The notes under the pieces: model-generated | Told to the model about the DNA's origin: nothing | Databases searched by the model: none | The model's input: only the letters and a program-made list of their open reading frames with translations | Assembly (NCBI GenBank): GCA_020723185.1 | Contig: DYJI01000006.1 | Location: 62,001 to 126,000, forward strand | Source of the DNA: Sideroxydans lithotrophicus | Lineage (GTDB): Bacteria; Pseudomonadota; Gammaproteobacteria; Burkholderiales; Gallionellaceae | Length of the DNA stretch: 64,000 nt | Direction: 5' to 3' | Shown here: positions 19,812 through 31,078 of the stretch, piece after piece | Layout: the number at the start of each line of letters is the position of its first letter | Numbering within the stretch: the stretch's first letter is position 1 | Translations under genes and position numbers: made by a program

Positions 19812-20912
19812 TCAGTCCAGCAAGATTCGCAACATACGTCGCAGCGGCTCGGCGGCTCCCCACAGCAACTGGTCGCCGCAAACAAATGCACTCACGTATT
19901 CGGGACCCAGCTCCATCTTGCGCACGCGACCCACTGCAATGTCCAGTTTCCCCGTAACAGCAGTCGGTGTCAGTTCGCGCACAGAAAGTTCGCGCTGGTT
20001 AGGAACGAACTTGACCCAGGGGTTGCCAGCTTTGATCAAGGCTTCGATCTCGCTCAGCGATACATCCTTATTCAACTTGAGCGTCAAAGCCAGACTGTGG
20101 CATCGCATCGCACCGATACGCACGCACAGACCGTCAACGGGAATGACAGCCTCAGTCCCCAGTATCTTGTTCACTTCGGCCTTGCCTTTCCATTCCTCCT
20201 TGGACTGACCGTTATCGAGCTGCTTGTCGATCCACGGGATCAGACTGCCGGCCAGCGGCGCGCCGAAGTGCTCGACCGGCATCTCCCCCGAGCGCATCGC
20301 CTCAGTCAGCACACGATCGATCTCCAGGATGGGAGATTTAGGATCTGCCAGCAAGCTGGCTACTGAAGCGTGTGCGACCCCCATTTGAGTCAGCAATTCG
20401 CGCATGTTCTGCGCACCGGCACCGGAAGCCGCCTGATAGGTCATGGACGATACCCACTCCACCAATCCTGCATGGAACAGACCGCCCAGCCCCATCAGCA
20501 GGATACTGTTGGTGCAGTTGCCGCCGATGAAGTTCTTGCCGCCATTCGCCAGCGATTTCTTGATGAGGTCGAGGTTGACCGGATCAAGGATGATGACCGC
20601 GTCCTTTTCCATGCGCAGCGTGGACGCCGCATCGATCCAGTAGCCGTTCCAGCCGGCGGCTCGCAACTTGGGGAATATCTCGGTGGTGTAGTCGCCGCCC
20701 TGGCAGGAGATGATGGCATCCATCGCCTTCAGCTCATTGATGTCCATCGCATCCTTCAGCGGCACACCCTTGCCTTCGGCTGGCGCCGCACCACCGACGT
20801 TGGAGGTGGTGAAGAACACCGCCTCGATCAGGTCGAAATCCTTCTCCTCGCGCATGCGCTGCATGAGCACCGAACCGACCATCCCGCGCCAACCGATCAA
20901 ACCGACTTTCAT
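19812..20912 (-). CDS. asd: Aspartate-semialdehyde dehydrogenase
   Basis: Asd reduces aspartyl phosphate with NADPH to aspartate semialdehyde, the branch point to lysine/diaminopimelate, threonine and methionine. The 366-residue product has the nucleotide-binding start [20 protein letters not shown], the active-site Cys133 in GGNCTNS, and the catalytic His in RIGAMRCHS. It is the Gram-negative type of the enzyme. It follows leuB by 21 bases, with AAGGAAAC before its ATG. The leuCDB-asd-fimV order is conserved in Betaproteobacteria. The 120-base gap to fimV holds no strong terminator that I can see. Confidence 0.97.
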   Translation of the reverse strand: MKVGLIGWRGMVGSVLMQRMREEKDFDLIEAVFFTTSNVGGAAPAEGKGVPLKDAMDINELKAMDAIISCQGGDYTTEIFPKLRAAGWNGYWIDAASTLRMEKDAVIILDPVNLDLIKKSLANGGKNFIGGNCTNSILLMGLGGLFHAGLVEWVSSMTYQAASGAGAQNMRELLTQMGVAHASVASLLADPKSPILEIDRVLTEAMRSGEMPVEHFGAPLAGSLIPWIDKQLDNGQSKEEWKGKAEVNKILGTEAVIPVDGLCVRIGAMRCHSLALTLKLNKDVSLSEIEALIKAGNPWVKFVPNQRELSVRELTPTAVTGKLDIAVGRVRKMELGPEYVSAFVCGDQLLWGAAEPLRRMLRILLD

Positions 20913-20933
20913 GATGTTTCCTTAGTATCCTCG

Positions 20934-21989
20934 TTACAGCGCCGCGACCACCGCGTCGCCCATGGCCGCACAACCGACCTTGTTCATGCCTTCCGTCCAG
21001 ATGTCGGCGGTGCGATAGCCTTGCGCCAGGGCTTTCTTCACCGCATCTTCGATACGCTGCGCGTTCGCTTCATCATTGAAGGTGTAACGCAGCATCATCG
21101 CCGCCGACAGGATGGTCGCCAGCGGATTGGCGACATCCTTACCGGCGATGTCGGGCGCGGAGCCGTGGCTGGGTTCGTACATACCCTTGTTGTTGGCATC
21201 CAGCGACGCCGACGGCAGCATACCGATGGAGCCGGTCAGCATCGAAGCTTCGTCGGACAGGATGTCGCCGAAGATGTTACCGGTGACCATCACGTCGAAC
21301 TGCTTCGGCGCACGAACAAGTTGCATCGCGGCATTGTCCACGTACATGTGCGACAGCTCGACTTCCGGATATTCCTTCGCCAGCTCTATCATCACCTGGC
21401 GCCACAATTCAGTGGTCTCCAGCACATTGGCCTTGTCCACCGAACACACTTTCTTGTTGCGCTTCATGGCGATGTCGAACGCGACTCGACCGATGCGTTT
21501 GATCTCGGTTTCGTTGTAGCGCATGGTGTTGATGCCCTCGCGCTCGCCGTTCTCCAAAGTGGAGATGCCGCGCGGCTGGCCGAAATAGATGTCGCCGGTC
21601 AGTTCGCGCACGATCATGATGTCCAGCCCGCTCACCACTTCCGGTTTCAGCGTGGAAGCGGAGGCCAGCTCAGGATACAGCAACGCCGGACGCAGGTTGG
21701 CAAACAGGTTCAGCTCCTTGCGGATACGCAGCAGGCCGCGCTCGGGGCGCAGATGGCGCTCCAATTTGTCGTACTTCCAGTCACCGACCGCGCCCAGCAG
21801 CACGGCATCGGCCGCCTTGGCCAGTGCCAGCGTCGCGTCCGGCAACGGATCGCCCGCAGCCTCGTAACCGGCGCCGCCGATTGGTGCTTCTTCCATTTGC
21901 AAGCCGATGTTCAGCGCTTTCAGAACCTTCACGGCTTGCGCCACGATCTCGGGGCCGATGCCGTCACCCGGCAATACTGCGATCTTCAT
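20934..21989 (-). CDS. leuB: 3-isopropylmalate dehydrogenase
   Basis: LeuB oxidises and decarboxylates 3-isopropylmalate with NAD+ in leucine synthesis. The 351-residue protein starts [15 protein letters not shown]. The substrate-binding Arg block ([19 protein letters not shown]), the catalytic Tyr in [14 protein letters not shown], Lys in SVDKANVLE and the NAD-site signature [14 protein letters not shown] are all present. It lies between leuD (31 bases) and asd (21 bases), as expected for a co-transcribed leu unit. Confidence 0.98.
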   Translation of the reverse strand: MKIAVLPGDGIGPEIVAQAVKVLKALNIGLQMEEAPIGGAGYEAAGDPLPDATLALAKAADAVLLGAVGDWKYDKLERHLRPERGLLRIRKELNLFANLRPALLYPELASASTLKPEVVSGLDIMIVRELTGDIYFGQPRGISTLENGEREGINTMRYNETEIKRIGRVAFDIAMKRNKKVCSVDKANVLETTELWRQVMIELAKEYPEVELSHMYVDNAAMQLVRAPKQFDVMVTGNIFGDILSDEASMLTGSIGMLPSASLDANNKGMYEPSHGSAPDIAGKDVANPLATILSAAMMLRYTFNDEANAQRIEDAVKKALAQGYRTADIWTEGMNKVGCAAMGDAVVAAL

Positions 21990-22020
21990 ACTCTCTTCCA
22001 GTTCTATCTATGAAATTATC

Positions 22021-22659
22021 TCAGGCGAACAGCCAGGGCTGCGCCGCCTTGTGTTTCGCCTCGAACACCTTGATGTCGTCCATATGCTGCAGGGTAAGGC
22101 CGATATCGTCCAACCCGTTCAACAGGCAATGCTTGCGGAAGGCATCCACCTCGAACGCGATCTCCTTGCCATCGGGTGTAGCGATCACCTGGCGCTCCAG
22201 ATCGACCTTCAGCTTGTAACCTGCAGCGGGGGCTACCGCCTTGAACAGGCTGTCGACGATGGCGGCATCAAGCTTGATCGGCAGCAAGCCGTTCTTGAAA
22301 CAGTTGTTGAAGAAGATGTCAGCGAAACTCGGCGCGATGATGACGCGGAAGCCGTAATCCTCCAGCGCCCACGGCGCATGCTCGCGCGACGATCCGCAAC
22401 CGAAGTTCTCGCGCGCCAGCAGCACCTGCGCGCCTTGGTAGCGCGGCTGGTTGAGCACGAAATCCGGGTTCAGCGGGCGCTTGCTGTTGTCCATGCCCGG
22501 CTCGCCGTGGTCCAGATAACGCCACTCGTCGAAGGCATTGGGACCGAAACCGGAACGCTTGATCGATTTCAGGAATTGCTTGGGGATGATGGCATCGGTA
22601 TCCACATTGGCACGATCCAGCGGCACCACCAACCCATCGAATTTAGTGAATTTCTTCAT
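22021..22659 (-). CDS. leuD: 3-isopropylmalate dehydratase, small subunit
   Basis: LeuD pairs with LeuC to isomerise 2- to 3-isopropylmalate. The 212-residue product starts [22 protein letters not shown], with the specificity loop [15 protein letters not shown] at about 80-95. A longer frame extending into leuC is not used. The start lies 2 bases beyond the leuC stop, consistent with coupled synthesis of the two subunits. A Leu-rich leader peptide or attenuator is not evident upstream of leuC. Confidence 0.97.
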   Translation of the reverse strand: MKKFTKFDGLVVPLDRANVDTDAIIPKQFLKSIKRSGFGPNAFDEWRYLDHGEPGMDNSKRPLNPDFVLNQPRYQGAQVLLARENFGCGSSREHAPWALEDYGFRVIIAPSFADIFFNNCFKNGLLPIKLDAAIVDSLFKAVAPAAGYKLKVDLERQVIATPDGKEIAFEVDAFRKHCLLNGLDDIGLTLQHMDDIKVFEAKHKAAQPWLFA

Positions 22660-22661
22660 CG

Positions 22662-24065
22662 TCACACCTTGCTCACATCGACGAAATGACCGGCGATCGC
22701 CGCTGCCGCCGCCATCGCCGGGCTGACCAGATGGGTACGCCCGCCCTGCCCCTGCCGCCCTTCGAAATTGCGGTTGGAGGTCGAGGCGCAACGCTCGCCC
22801 GGCTCCAGCCGGTCGTCGTTCATCGCCAGACACATCGAACAGCCCGGATCGCGCCACTCGAAACCGGCCGCGATGAAAATCTTGTCCAGCCCTTCCTTCT
22901 CGGCCTGCGCCTTCACCAGACCGGAGCCGGGCACCACCATCGCCAGCTTCACGTTGGCAGCCACCTTCTTGCCCTTGGCTACCGCCGCCGCTTCGCGCAT
23001 GTCTTCGATGCGCGCATTGGTACAGGAGCCGATGAACACCTTGTCCACCCTGATCTCGCTGATCGGCGTGTTGGCCTGCAGGCCCATGTACTGCAAGGCA
23101 CGTTCCCAGTCGCCGCGCTTGACCGCATCGGGTGCGGATGCCGGGTCGGGCACGCGACCATTGATGTCCGTCACCATCTCGGGCGAGGTGCCCCAGGTCA
23201 CCTGTGGACGGATGCCGGCTGCATCCAGCTCCACTGTGGCATCGAACTTAGCGCCCTCGTCTGAATGCAGCGATTTCCAGTAGGCGACCGCCTTGTCCCA
23301 GTCGCCGCTCTTGGGGGCGAACGGACGGCCCTTCACATACTCAACGGTGATGTCATCGCACGCCACCATGCCGGCACGAGCACCGGCCTCGATGGCCATG
23401 TTGCACAGGGTCATGCGGCCTTCCATGCTCAAGCCGCGGATCGCGCTGCCCGCGAACTCGATGGCGTAGCCGGTGCCGCCTGCGGTACCGATCTTTCCGA
23501 TCACCGCCAGTGCGATGTCCTTGGCGGTCACGCCCTTGCCCAGAGTGCCTTCGACTTTCACCAGCATGGCTTTGGATTTCTTCGCCACCAGGCACTGCGT
23601 CGCCATCACATGCTCGACCTCGGAAGTGCCGATGCCATGGGCCAGCGCCGCGAACGCGCCGTGCGTGCTGGTATGCGAATCGCCGCACACCACGGTCATG
23701 CCGGGCAAGGTCGCGCCCTGCTCCGGGCCGATCACATGCACGATGCCCTGACGGATGTCACCCATCTTGAATTCGACCACGCCGAACTCGGCGCAGTTGG
23801 CATCCAGCGTCTCCACCTGCAGGCGCGAGATCGGATCGGCGATGCCCGCCGCACGGTTGGTGGTCGGCACGTTGTGGTCCGGCACCGCCAGCATGGACGC
23901 GGTGCGCCAAGGCTTGCGCTGCGCCAATTTCAGACCCTCGAAGGCTTGCGGGCTGGTGACTTCATGCACCAGCTGACGGTCGATATAGATCAGCGCGGTT
24001 CCGTCGGCTTCCTGCCGCACCACGTGGGAATCCCAGAGTTTGTCGTATAAGGTCTTTGCGCTCAT
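22662..24065 (-). CDS. leuC: 3-isopropylmalate dehydratase, large subunit
   Basis: LeuC carries the [4Fe-4S] cluster of isopropylmalate isomerase. The 467-residue aconitase-family protein starts [16 protein letters not shown]. The ATG two codons upstream is in frame, but its GGAAG would be too close, whereas the site sits 7 bases before the chosen ATG. The cluster cysteines are in [24 protein letters not shown] and [10 protein letters not shown]. The gene ends 2 bases before leuD. The divergence of function from MFS gene upstream and the 26-base gap leave promoter placement unclear. Confidence 0.97.
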   Translation of the reverse strand: MSAKTLYDKLWDSHVVRQEADGTALIYIDRQLVHEVTSPQAFEGLKLAQRKPWRTASMLAVPDHNVPTTNRAAGIADPISRLQVETLDANCAEFGVVEFKMGDIRQGIVHVIGPEQGATLPGMTVVCGDSHTSTHGAFAALAHGIGTSEVEHVMATQCLVAKKSKAMLVKVEGTLGKGVTAKDIALAVIGKIGTAGGTGYAIEFAGSAIRGLSMEGRMTLCNMAIEAGARAGMVACDDITVEYVKGRPFAPKSGDWDKAVAYWKSLHSDEGAKFDATVELDAAGIRPQVTWGTSPEMVTDINGRVPDPASAPDAVKRGDWERALQYMGLQANTPISEIRVDKVFIGSCTNARIEDMREAAAVAKGKKVAANVKLAMVVPGSGLVKAQAEKEGLDKIFIAAGFEWRDPGCSMCLAMNDDRLEPGERCASTSNRNFEGRQGQGGRTHLVSPAMAAAAAIAGHFVDVSKV

Positions 24066-24091
24066 TTTCATGCTTCCGATAGAGCGCCGGA

Positions 24092-25258
24092 TTATGCCAC
24101 AGCGTCTGGCCTATCCGCCATGTGACGCGCCATCCACAGCAGCAGGATCAATCCGCAAAGCGCGGCCCCGGCACTGCTTGCGTAAAGCACATAAGCCCCC
24201 CAGTGCTGCCAGACCGGGCCGCTGGCCAGCCCCCCCAACACCCCGCCAGCGCCGTAGGTCACGCTGCCGAACAGCGCCTGACCTCTGGACTGGTGGCGTC
24301 CCTGGAAGTATTCATGCACCAGCCCGACCGAAGCAGCATGGAACGCACCGAAAGTCAGCGCATGCAGGATTTGCGCGAACAAAAGCAGCACGACCACATC
24401 GACCACCCCGCCGATCAGGATGAATCGCACGACCGCAGCACAGAAGCTGGCAAGGAGGATGCGTACGAAACCGAACCGTCTCACCAGGGCCGGCATCAGG
24501 AAGAACACACCAATCTCGCAGATGACACCCAGCGCCCACAACAGTCCTACCGTACTCTTGGCATAGCCGTGCTCGACCAGATAGATGGAAAAGAACGTGT
24601 AATAAGGCCCATGAGCCACCGCCATCAGGAAGCAGGCACCGAACAGCGCCAGCACTTTCGGTTGCATGACGATGCGGCGGATGGGGTGATGGTCGGTGTG
24701 ATGCGCCAACACCCCGGTTCTGGGTATCTCGCGCGCAAAGATCAGGATACCGACCTCGCACACCAGCCCGGCCCATAGCAGCCAGTAGATGGCGATATGA
24801 TCGAAGGCATACCCCAAACCGAGCACCGTGGTGATGAAACCGATGGAGCCCCATGATCGCAGACGTCCGTAATGCGCTGTATTCTTGCCCAGCCAGCTCA
24901 TTGTGGTCGCCTCCACCAGAGGCATCGAAGCACTCCAGAAGAAGCTCATCATCAGCAGCACGGCGAACAACCCCCAGAAGCTCTCGGTGAAGAACACCCC
25001 CAGATAGAACAGGGCGCTCAGGCTGGCCGCAGCCACCACCACTTCCTTCCGCTTGCCGGTGTGATCCGCCAGCCAGCCCCACAGCCCCGGGGCGACCATG
25101 CGCATCACCGGCTGCAAGGACATCAGGATGGCGATGTCGATGGCATCGAAGTGCAGCGACTGCAGGTACAGACTCCAATACGGGGAGAACATCCCCACAA
25201 AAGCGAAATAGAAGAAATAGAATCCGGCGATGCGCCAGTGGTAGTTACGGTCGGTCAT
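24092..25258 (-). CDS. MFS transporter, HcaT/LacY-like subfamily
   Basis: The 388-residue inner-membrane protein has about 12 hydrophobic segments. The N-terminal half carries [20 protein letters not shown] and the MFS loop motif [13 protein letters not shown]. It matches the 3-phenylpropionate/LacY-like subgroup (MFS_1_like), widespread next to biosynthetic genes but of unknown substrate in most bacteria. It is upstream of leuC in the same direction with 26 bases between them. It is divergent from grpE, so its promoter must share the gap with the sigma-32 promoter. No substrate can be named from sequence. Confidence 0.82.
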   Translation of the reverse strand: MTDRNYHWRIAGFYFFYFAFVGMFSPYWSLYLQSLHFDAIDIAILMSLQPVMRMVAPGLWGWLADHTGKRKEVVVAAASLSALFYLGVFFTESFWGLFAVLLMMSFFWSASMPLVEATTMSWLGKNTAHYGRLRSWGSIGFITTVLGLGYAFDHIAIYWLLWAGLVCEVGILIFAREIPRTGVLAHHTDHHPIRRIVMQPKVLALFGACFLMAVAHGPYYTFFSIYLVEHGYAKSTVGLLWALGVICEIGVFFLMPALVRRFGFVRILLASFCAAVVRFILIGGVVDVVVLLLFAQILHALTFGAFHAASVGLVHEYFQGRHQSRGQALFGSVTYGAGGVLGGLASGPVWQHWGAYVLYASSAGAALCGLILLLWMARHMADRPDAVA

Positions 25259-25315
25259 GTCTTGGCTTTACTGAACGGCGCGCATTATCGCACCGAAAAA
25301 TATCCCGTAACGCCC

Positions 25316-25343
25316 CTTGAAATCGAAAATCACGCCCCCATCA
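25316..25343 (+). promoter_or_regulatory. Sigma-32 heat-shock promoter of grpE-dnaK-dnaJ
   Basis: CTTGAAA (25316-25322) is followed after 13 bases by CCCCATCA (25336-25343). This is an almost perfect match to the RpoH consensus CTTGAAA-N11-15-CCCCATnT. It lies 27 bases upstream of the grpE ATG. No CIRCE (HrcA) inverted repeat is present, so regulation appears to be of the sigma-32 type only. Confidence 0.92.
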
Positions 25344-25370
25344 AACGGAAGTCGCAATCAGGAGAAGCAC

Positions 25371-25922
25371 ATGGAACAGCAAAACGAAAACAAGCCGCAA
25401 CTCGAACAGAACGATGTCGAGAACTCCGGCGAGAAGCCCACCGCGCAAACCACCGAAACCACACCCAGCATGGAAGAGATGCTGCAGGCCGCCGAGCGCA
25501 AGGCGCAGGAACACTATGACGCGTGGATGTACGCCAAGGCCGAGGGCGAGAACATCCGCCGCCGCGCCGCCGAGGACGTGAGCAAGGCGCAGAAGTTCGC
25601 GGTGGAGCGCTTCTCCGGCGAGATGCTGGCCGTGATGGACAGCCTGCAGGCTGGCCTGGCAGTGCAGACCGAGAACGTGGAAAGCTTCAAGAGCGGCATG
25701 GAGCTGACCCTGAAGCAGCTTTCCAGCGTGTTCGAGAAGTTCAACATCGTCGAGATCAACCCGGTCGGCGAGAAGATGGACCCGAACAAGCATCAGGCCA
25801 TCGGCATGGTCGACAGCGAGCAGGAAGCCAACACCGTGGTCAGCGTGATGCAGAAGGGTTACACCCTGAACGACCGCGTGCTGCGCCCGGCGCTGGTGAT
25901 GGTCTCAAAAGGGAAGGCATAA
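25371..25922 (+). CDS. grpE: GrpE, nucleotide exchange factor of DnaK
   Basis: GrpE releases ADP from DnaK and acts as a thermosensor. The start [10 protein letters not shown] follows AGGAG at 6 bases and gives 183 residues; the longer TTG-initiated frame starts inside the sigma-32 promoter. A charged disordered N-terminus is followed by a long helix (about 35-90) that dimerises. The C-terminal beta domain ends with the family signature [19 protein letters not shown]. It is first in the grpE-dnaK-dnaJ operon. Confidence 0.97.
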   Translation: MEQQNENKPQLEQNDVENSGEKPTAQTTETTPSMEEMLQAAERKAQEHYDAWMYAKAEGENIRRRAAEDVSKAQKFAVERFSGEMLAVMDSLQAGLAVQTENVESFKSGMELTLKQLSSVFEKFNIVEINPVGEKMDPNKHQAIGMVDSEQEANTVVSVMQKGYTLNDRVLRPALVMVSKGKA

Positions 25923-25926
25923 CGCT

Positions 25927-25954
25927 CTTGAAATATCCGCCGCCGCCCTGATAT
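25927..25954 (+). promoter_or_regulatory. Second, weaker sigma-32-like promoter before dnaK
   Basis: CTTGAAA (25927-25933) is perfect for an RpoH -35. After 12 bases comes CCCTGATAT, a partial match to the -10 consensus CCCCATnT. It lies right after the grpE stop and about 60 bases before dnaK. It could give DnaK extra expression relative to GrpE. The -10 element is weak, so this is a candidate only. Confidence 0.35.
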
Positions 25955-26012
25955 CAGGTCGCGAGGCAACAGCATCCAACCAATTCAAGCATTCAACTGA
26001 AAGGAAAGCATC

Positions 26013-27941
26013 ATGGGAAAAATCATCGGTATCGACCTGGGCACCACCAACTCTTGCGTGTCCGTCATGGAGAACGGCAAGACCAAGGTGATCGAGAACG
26101 CTGAAGGCGCTCGCACCACCCCGTCCATCATCGCCTACATGGAAGACGGCGAAGTGCTGGTCGGCGCACCGGCCAAGCGTCAAGCCGTGACCAATCCCAA
26201 GAACACCCTGTACGGCGTGAAGCGCCTGATCGGCCGCCGCTTCGACGAGAAGATGGTGCAGAAGGACATCGACATGGTGCCCTACGAGATCGTCAAGGCC
26301 AAGAACGGCGACGCATGGGTGAAGGTGCGTGACAAGGAGATCTCCGCACCGGAAGTCTCCGCACAAGTGCTGATGAAGATGAAGAAGACCGCTGAGGACT
26401 ATCTGGGCGAACCGGTCACCGAGGCCGTCATCACCGTTCCCGCCTACTTCAACGACTCGCAGCGTCAGGCCACCAAGGATGCAGGCCGCATCGCCGGTCT
26501 GGACGTGAAGCGCATCATCAACGAGCCGACCGCTGCCGCACTGGCCTTCGGTCTGGATAAGCAGGAAGGCGACCGCAAGATTGCGGTGTATGACCTCGGC
26601 GGCGGCACGTTCGACATCTCCATCATCGACATCGCCGAGATCGACGGCGAGCACCAGTTCGAGGTGCTGTCCACCAACGGCGACACCTTCCTCGGCGGCG
26701 AAGACTTCGACATGCGCGTCATCGACTTCCTGATCGAAGAGTTCAAGAAGGAAAGCGGCGTCGACCTGAAGAAGGACATGCTGGCCCTGCAACGCCTGAA
26801 GGACGCTGCCGAGAAGGCCAAGATCGAGTTGTCCTCCGCACAGCAGACCGAAGTGAACCTGCCCTACATCACTGCCGATGCGACAGGACCGAAGCACCTC
26901 GCCGTGAAGATCACCCGCGCCAAGCTGGAGAGCCTGGTGGAAGACCTGATCGCGCGCACCATCGAGCCGTGCAAGATCGCCATGAAAGACGCGGGCGTAT
27001 CCGCTTCCGACATCTCCGACGTGATCCTGGTCGGCGGCCAGACCCGTATGCCCAAGGTACAGGAGAAGGTGAAGGAATTCTTCGGCAAGGAAGCGCGCAA
27101 AGACGTGAACCCGGACGAGGCCGTGGCCGTGGGCGCAGCCATCCAGGGCGGCGTGCTGCAGGGCGAGGTGAAAGACGTGCTGCTGCTGGACGTGACCCCG
27201 CTCTCCCTTGGTATCGAGACCATGGGCGGCGTGATGACCAAGCTCATCAAGAAGAACACCACCATCCCGACCAAGGCGTCGCAGGTGTTCTCCACTGCAG
27301 ACGACAACCAGTCCGCGGTGACCATCCACGTGCTGCAGGGTGAGCGCGACATGGCGTCCGGCAACAAGAGCCTGGGCCAGTTCAACCTGTCCGACATCCC
27401 ACCGGCCCCGCGCGGCATGCCGCAGATCGAAGTGACCTTCAACATCGACGCCAACGGCATCCTGCATGTCAGCGCGAAGGACAAGGCCACCAACAAGGAA
27501 GCCAACATCACCATCAAGGCCAGCTCCGGTTTGAGCGAGGAAGAGATCGAGCGCATGGTGGCGGATGCCGAAGCGCATGCCGACGAAGACAAGAAGGCCA
27601 TGGAACTGGTGACTGCGCGCAACCAGCTGGACGCGCTGATCCACTCCACCAACAAGTCGATGAAGGAATACGGCGAGCAGTTGTCTGCCGACGAAAAGGG
27701 TGCCATCGAGTCCGCCTTGAAGGACGCAGAAGCTGTGGTGAAGGGCGACGACAAGGACGCTATCGAAGCAAAGGCCGAAGCGCTGGCGCAGGCTGCACAG
27801 AAGCTGGGCGAGAAGATGTATGCCGCCGAGCAGACCAAGGCCCAGGCCGCTGGCGGTGCACAAGCTGAAGGCGGTGCGAAGGCGGACGATGCCGACGTGG
27901 TGGATGCCGAGTTCACCGAAGTGAAAGACGACAAGAAGTAA
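26013..27941 (+). CDS. dnaK: Chaperone DnaK (Hsp70)
   Basis: DnaK binds exposed hydrophobic peptides in an ATP-controlled cycle with DnaJ and GrpE. The 642-residue protein starts [18 protein letters not shown]. The three Hsp70 signatures are present: [25 protein letters not shown] and [14 protein letters not shown]. The conserved linker [16 protein letters not shown] leads to the substrate-binding domain. The tail is Ala/Gly/Lys-rich and ends [16 protein letters not shown], the usual acidic terminus. AAGGAAAG precedes the ATG. The very long frame on the opposite strand is a codon-usage shadow. Confidence 0.99.
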   Translation: MGKIIGIDLGTTNSCVSVMENGKTKVIENAEGARTTPSIIAYMEDGEVLVGAPAKRQAVTNPKNTLYGVKRLIGRRFDEKMVQKDIDMVPYEIVKAKNGDAWVKVRDKEISAPEVSAQVLMKMKKTAEDYLGEPVTEAVITVPAYFNDSQRQATKDAGRIAGLDVKRIINEPTAAALAFGLDKQEGDRKIAVYDLGGGTFDISIIDIAEIDGEHQFEVLSTNGDTFLGGEDFDMRVIDFLIEEFKKESGVDLKKDMLALQRLKDAAEKAKIELSSAQQTEVNLPYITADATGPKHLAVKITRAKLESLVEDLIARTIEPCKIAMKDAGVSASDISDVILVGGQTRMPKVQEKVKEFFGKEARKDVNPDEAVAVGAAIQGGVLQGEVKDVLLLDVTPLSLGIETMGGVMTKLIKKNTTIPTKASQVFSTADDNQSAVTIHVLQGERDMASGNKSLGQFNLSDIPPAPRGMPQIEVTFNIDANGILHVSAKDKATNKEANITIKASSGLSEEEIERMVADAEAHADEDKKAMELVTARNQLDALIHSTNKSMKEYGEQLSADEKGAIESALKDAEAVVKGDDKDAIEAKAEALAQAAQKLGEKMYAAEQTKAQAAGGAQAEGGAKADDADVVDAEFTEVKDDKK

Positions 27942-27969
27942 GCCTCACCTTTCTTGATGCTGGAACCGG

Positions 27970-27987
27970 TGGGGCGCATGCGCCCCA
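27970..27987. repeat. 18-bp perfect palindrome between dnaK and dnaJ
   Basis: TGGGGCGCATGCGCCCCA is a perfect palindrome 28 bases after dnaK and 18 bases before dnaJ. In RNA it would make a 7-bp, GC-rich hairpin with a CAUG loop. No U-run follows, so it is not a standard terminator. It may protect the dnaK message end or lower dnaJ translation, whose ribosome binding site (GGA only) is weak. Confidence 0.6.
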
Positions 27988-28005
27988 TCGTCACATGGAA
28001 AAAAC

Positions 28006-29130
<1,125 letters not shown>

Positions 29131-29163
29131 CGGCCTTCACCGCTCATCGGCAAGGGGTCGCAC

Positions 29164-29604
29164 ATGCAAGTCAAAGCACTCGGCCATGTGGTACTCAAGG
29201 TGCGCGACCTTGAGCGTTCCATACTCTTCTATCGCGATGTGCTTGGCATGAAGGAAGTCGCACGCTACCAAGGCGTGATGGCTTTCTTTACGCTGGGCGA
29301 CAACCACCATGACCTCGGACTGATGCAGATCGGTGCACAGGCACCCGATGCTGATCACGGCAGTGTCGGCCTGTATCACGTGGCATTCAAAGTGGGGGAT
29401 AGTCTGGATGAACTGCGTGCATGCAAAGCGCACCTTGAGGCGAACAAGGTCAGCATATTCGGCATGAGCGACCACGGCGTGAGCCAGTCGCTCTATATCC
29501 ACGACCCGGATGGTATCGAGATCGAACTGTATGTCGATGCCGACCCCGCCCTCTGGCGCGACGATCCCGGTGCAGTATTGACCACAAAACGACTGCAACT
29601 CTAG
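29164..29604 (+). CDS. VOC (glyoxalase/dioxygenase fold) metalloprotein
   Basis: The 146-residue protein is a two-module vicinal-oxygen-chelate fold. It begins VKALGHVVLKVRDLERSILFYRDVLGM, and the candidate metal ligands are His in GHVVLKV, His in LYHVAFKVG and Glu in DGIEIELYVD. The layout is closest to single-domain catechol-dioxygenase-like or fosfomycin-resistance-like VOC proteins. The substrate cannot be deduced. It follows dnaJ by 33 bases in the same direction and may receive heat-shock read-through. AGGGG lies before its ATG. Confidence 0.8.
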   Translation: MQVKALGHVVLKVRDLERSILFYRDVLGMKEVARYQGVMAFFTLGDNHHDLGLMQIGAQAPDADHGSVGLYHVAFKVGDSLDELRACKAHLEANKVSIFGMSDHGVSQSLYIHDPDGIEIELYVDADPALWRDDPGAVLTTKRLQL

Positions 29605-29669
29605 CCAAGCATCGTCAGGCACTTTGTTTTATGATGCGCCGCGAAACCATTCGGACTTAGGAGTCGCGC

Positions 29670-30239
29670 ATGACCACTACCCTGCTTTTGCTCGGCATCA
29701 CACTCGTCGCACTGATCTACGGCATCAGTCTGTACAACCATCTGGTCAGCCTCAAGCATGCGGTCGGCAAGGCCTGGGCCAACATCGACGTCGCGCTCAA
29801 GCAGCGCCACGACGAACTGCCCAAGCTGGTCGAGGTATGCAAGCAATACAAACAATTCGAGCAGACGACCCTGCAACGCGTGATCGAAGCGCGTTCCATG
29901 GTGCAGTCCGCGCGCGAGGGGAAGGACATCGCCGCGCTCGGCAAAGCCGAAGGCATGCTGCGCATGGGACTGGGCAACATCTTCGCCGTGGCCGAGGCCT
30001 ATCCGGAACTGAAGAGCAATGAGCATTTCATGCAGCTGCAGACGCGCATCAGCGGACTGGAGAACACCATCGCCGACCGGCGCGAGTTGTACAACGAGTC
30101 GGTGAACATCTACAACGTCGGCATCGAACAGTTCCCCGCCGTGCTGATCGCCAACATGTTCGCCTATCAGAGCAAGCCCTTGCTGGAATTCGCCGCCGCC
30201 GAAAAAGCTGACGTCGACATCAAGAAGCTGTTCGACTAG
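29670..30239 (+). CDS. lemA: LemA family membrane protein
   Basis: The 189-residue product has one N-terminal membrane segment (about 4-22) and a long helical-bundle domain starting YNHLVSLKHAVGKAWANIDVALKQRHDELPKLV, the LemA signature. The conserved NxxxNxxF-like end (YNESVNIYNVGIEQFP) is also present. LemA proteins are associated with GIDE- and TPM-domain proteins in predicted envelope-stress systems; the molecular role is unsettled. Here it is followed by an outer-membrane protein and a GIDE-domain gene on the same strand. Confidence 0.92.
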   Translation: MTTTLLLLGITLVALIYGISLYNHLVSLKHAVGKAWANIDVALKQRHDELPKLVEVCKQYKQFEQTTLQRVIEARSMVQSAREGKDIAALGKAEGMLRMGLGNIFAVAEAYPELKSNEHFMQLQTRISGLENTIADRRELYNESVNIYNVGIEQFPAVLIANMFAYQSKPLLEFAAAEKADVDIKKLFD

Positions 30240-30329
30240 GAACCAAAATCGACACGCACACTCACAGGCATGCCCGCGCGGCTCGCTGAGTGGCGGACAC
30301 TACTTTCTCAATACCAAAGGATACACAAC

Positions 30330-31046
30330 ATGAAGAAATTGCTCGTACTGACCTGCGCTCTAGGCATCGCCCAACCCGCCATGGCTGGCAACATCAATCT
30401 GGGCAACCTCACTGGCGGACAAGCCTCTTTCCGCAATGTCTCCGAAGACCTCGGTTCCGCATTGAGCTACAAGGGCGTGGTACCTGCCGAATCGATGGGC
30501 ATCACAGGCTTCGATCTGGGGCTGGAAGTCACCCAGACCGATCTGGCCAAGAGTGCAGCACTGTGGAACAGTCTGACCGGCAGCGACTTCAGCAAACTGT
30601 ATGTGCCCAAGCTGCATGTGACCAAAGGTCTGCCGCTGAACATCGACATCGGCGCATTCTATTCTGCGGTCCCGACCACGGACATCAGGCTGATGGGTGG
30701 TGAACTGCGCTGGGCATTCATCGAGGGAGGCACTGCCACGCCGGCCGTCGCGGTACGCGGTGCCCTGACCAAGCTCTCGGGCGTGAACCAGCTGTCGCTG
30801 GACACCAAGAGTCTGGACGTCTCCATCTCCAAGGGTTTTGCCATGCTGACACCGTACGCTGGCGTCGGTCAGGTATGGGTTAACAGCACACCGGATGCCG
30901 CTACCGGTTTCACTGCCGAGAGCTTCACACAGAGCAAACTGTTCGCCGGGGCCAACCTGAACCTGGGCATGACCAATCTGGCCCTTGAGTTCGACAAGAC
31001 CGGCGCTGCCCAGTCCACCAGCTTCAAACTGGGTTTCCGCTTCTAA
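30330..31046 (+). CDS. Outer-membrane beta-barrel protein of unknown function
   Basis: The 238-residue product has a Sec signal peptide (MKKLLVLTCALGIAQPAMA, cleavage after residue 19). The mature part has alternating amphipathic strands and ends in Phe (KLGFRF), the C-terminal signature recognised by the BAM complex. The ATG is preceded by AAAGGA; a longer frame is spurious. It resembles small YfaZ-like or OmpA-type barrels without a peptidoglycan-binding domain. It lies between lemA and the GIDE gene, and the three genes may form a transcription unit. No specific function is evident. Confidence 0.72.
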   Translation: MKKLLVLTCALGIAQPAMAGNINLGNLTGGQASFRNVSEDLGSALSYKGVVPAESMGITGFDLGLEVTQTDLAKSAALWNSLTGSDFSKLYVPKLHVTKGLPLNIDIGAFYSAVPTTDIRLMGGELRWAFIEGGTATPAVAVRGALTKLSGVNQLSLDTKSLDVSISKGFAMLTPYAGVGQVWVNSTPDAATGFTAESFTQSKLFAGANLNLGMTNLALEFDKTGAAQSTSFKLGFRF

Positions 31047-31078
31047 ATATCGAACGGCATGCCGCACGGAGAACAGTG

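Noticed and set aside
20370-22013. 547-codon plus-strand frame opposite asd and leuB
   Set aside because: Antisense shadow of two conserved enzymes. The composition (His, Arg, Gln rich) is typical of such shadows.
25905-27863. Very long open frame (652 codons) antisense to dnaK
   Set aside because: It is a mirror of dnaK's codon bias in GC-rich DNA. The encoded peptide is rich in His, Leu and Gly with no family features, and dnaK is certain.
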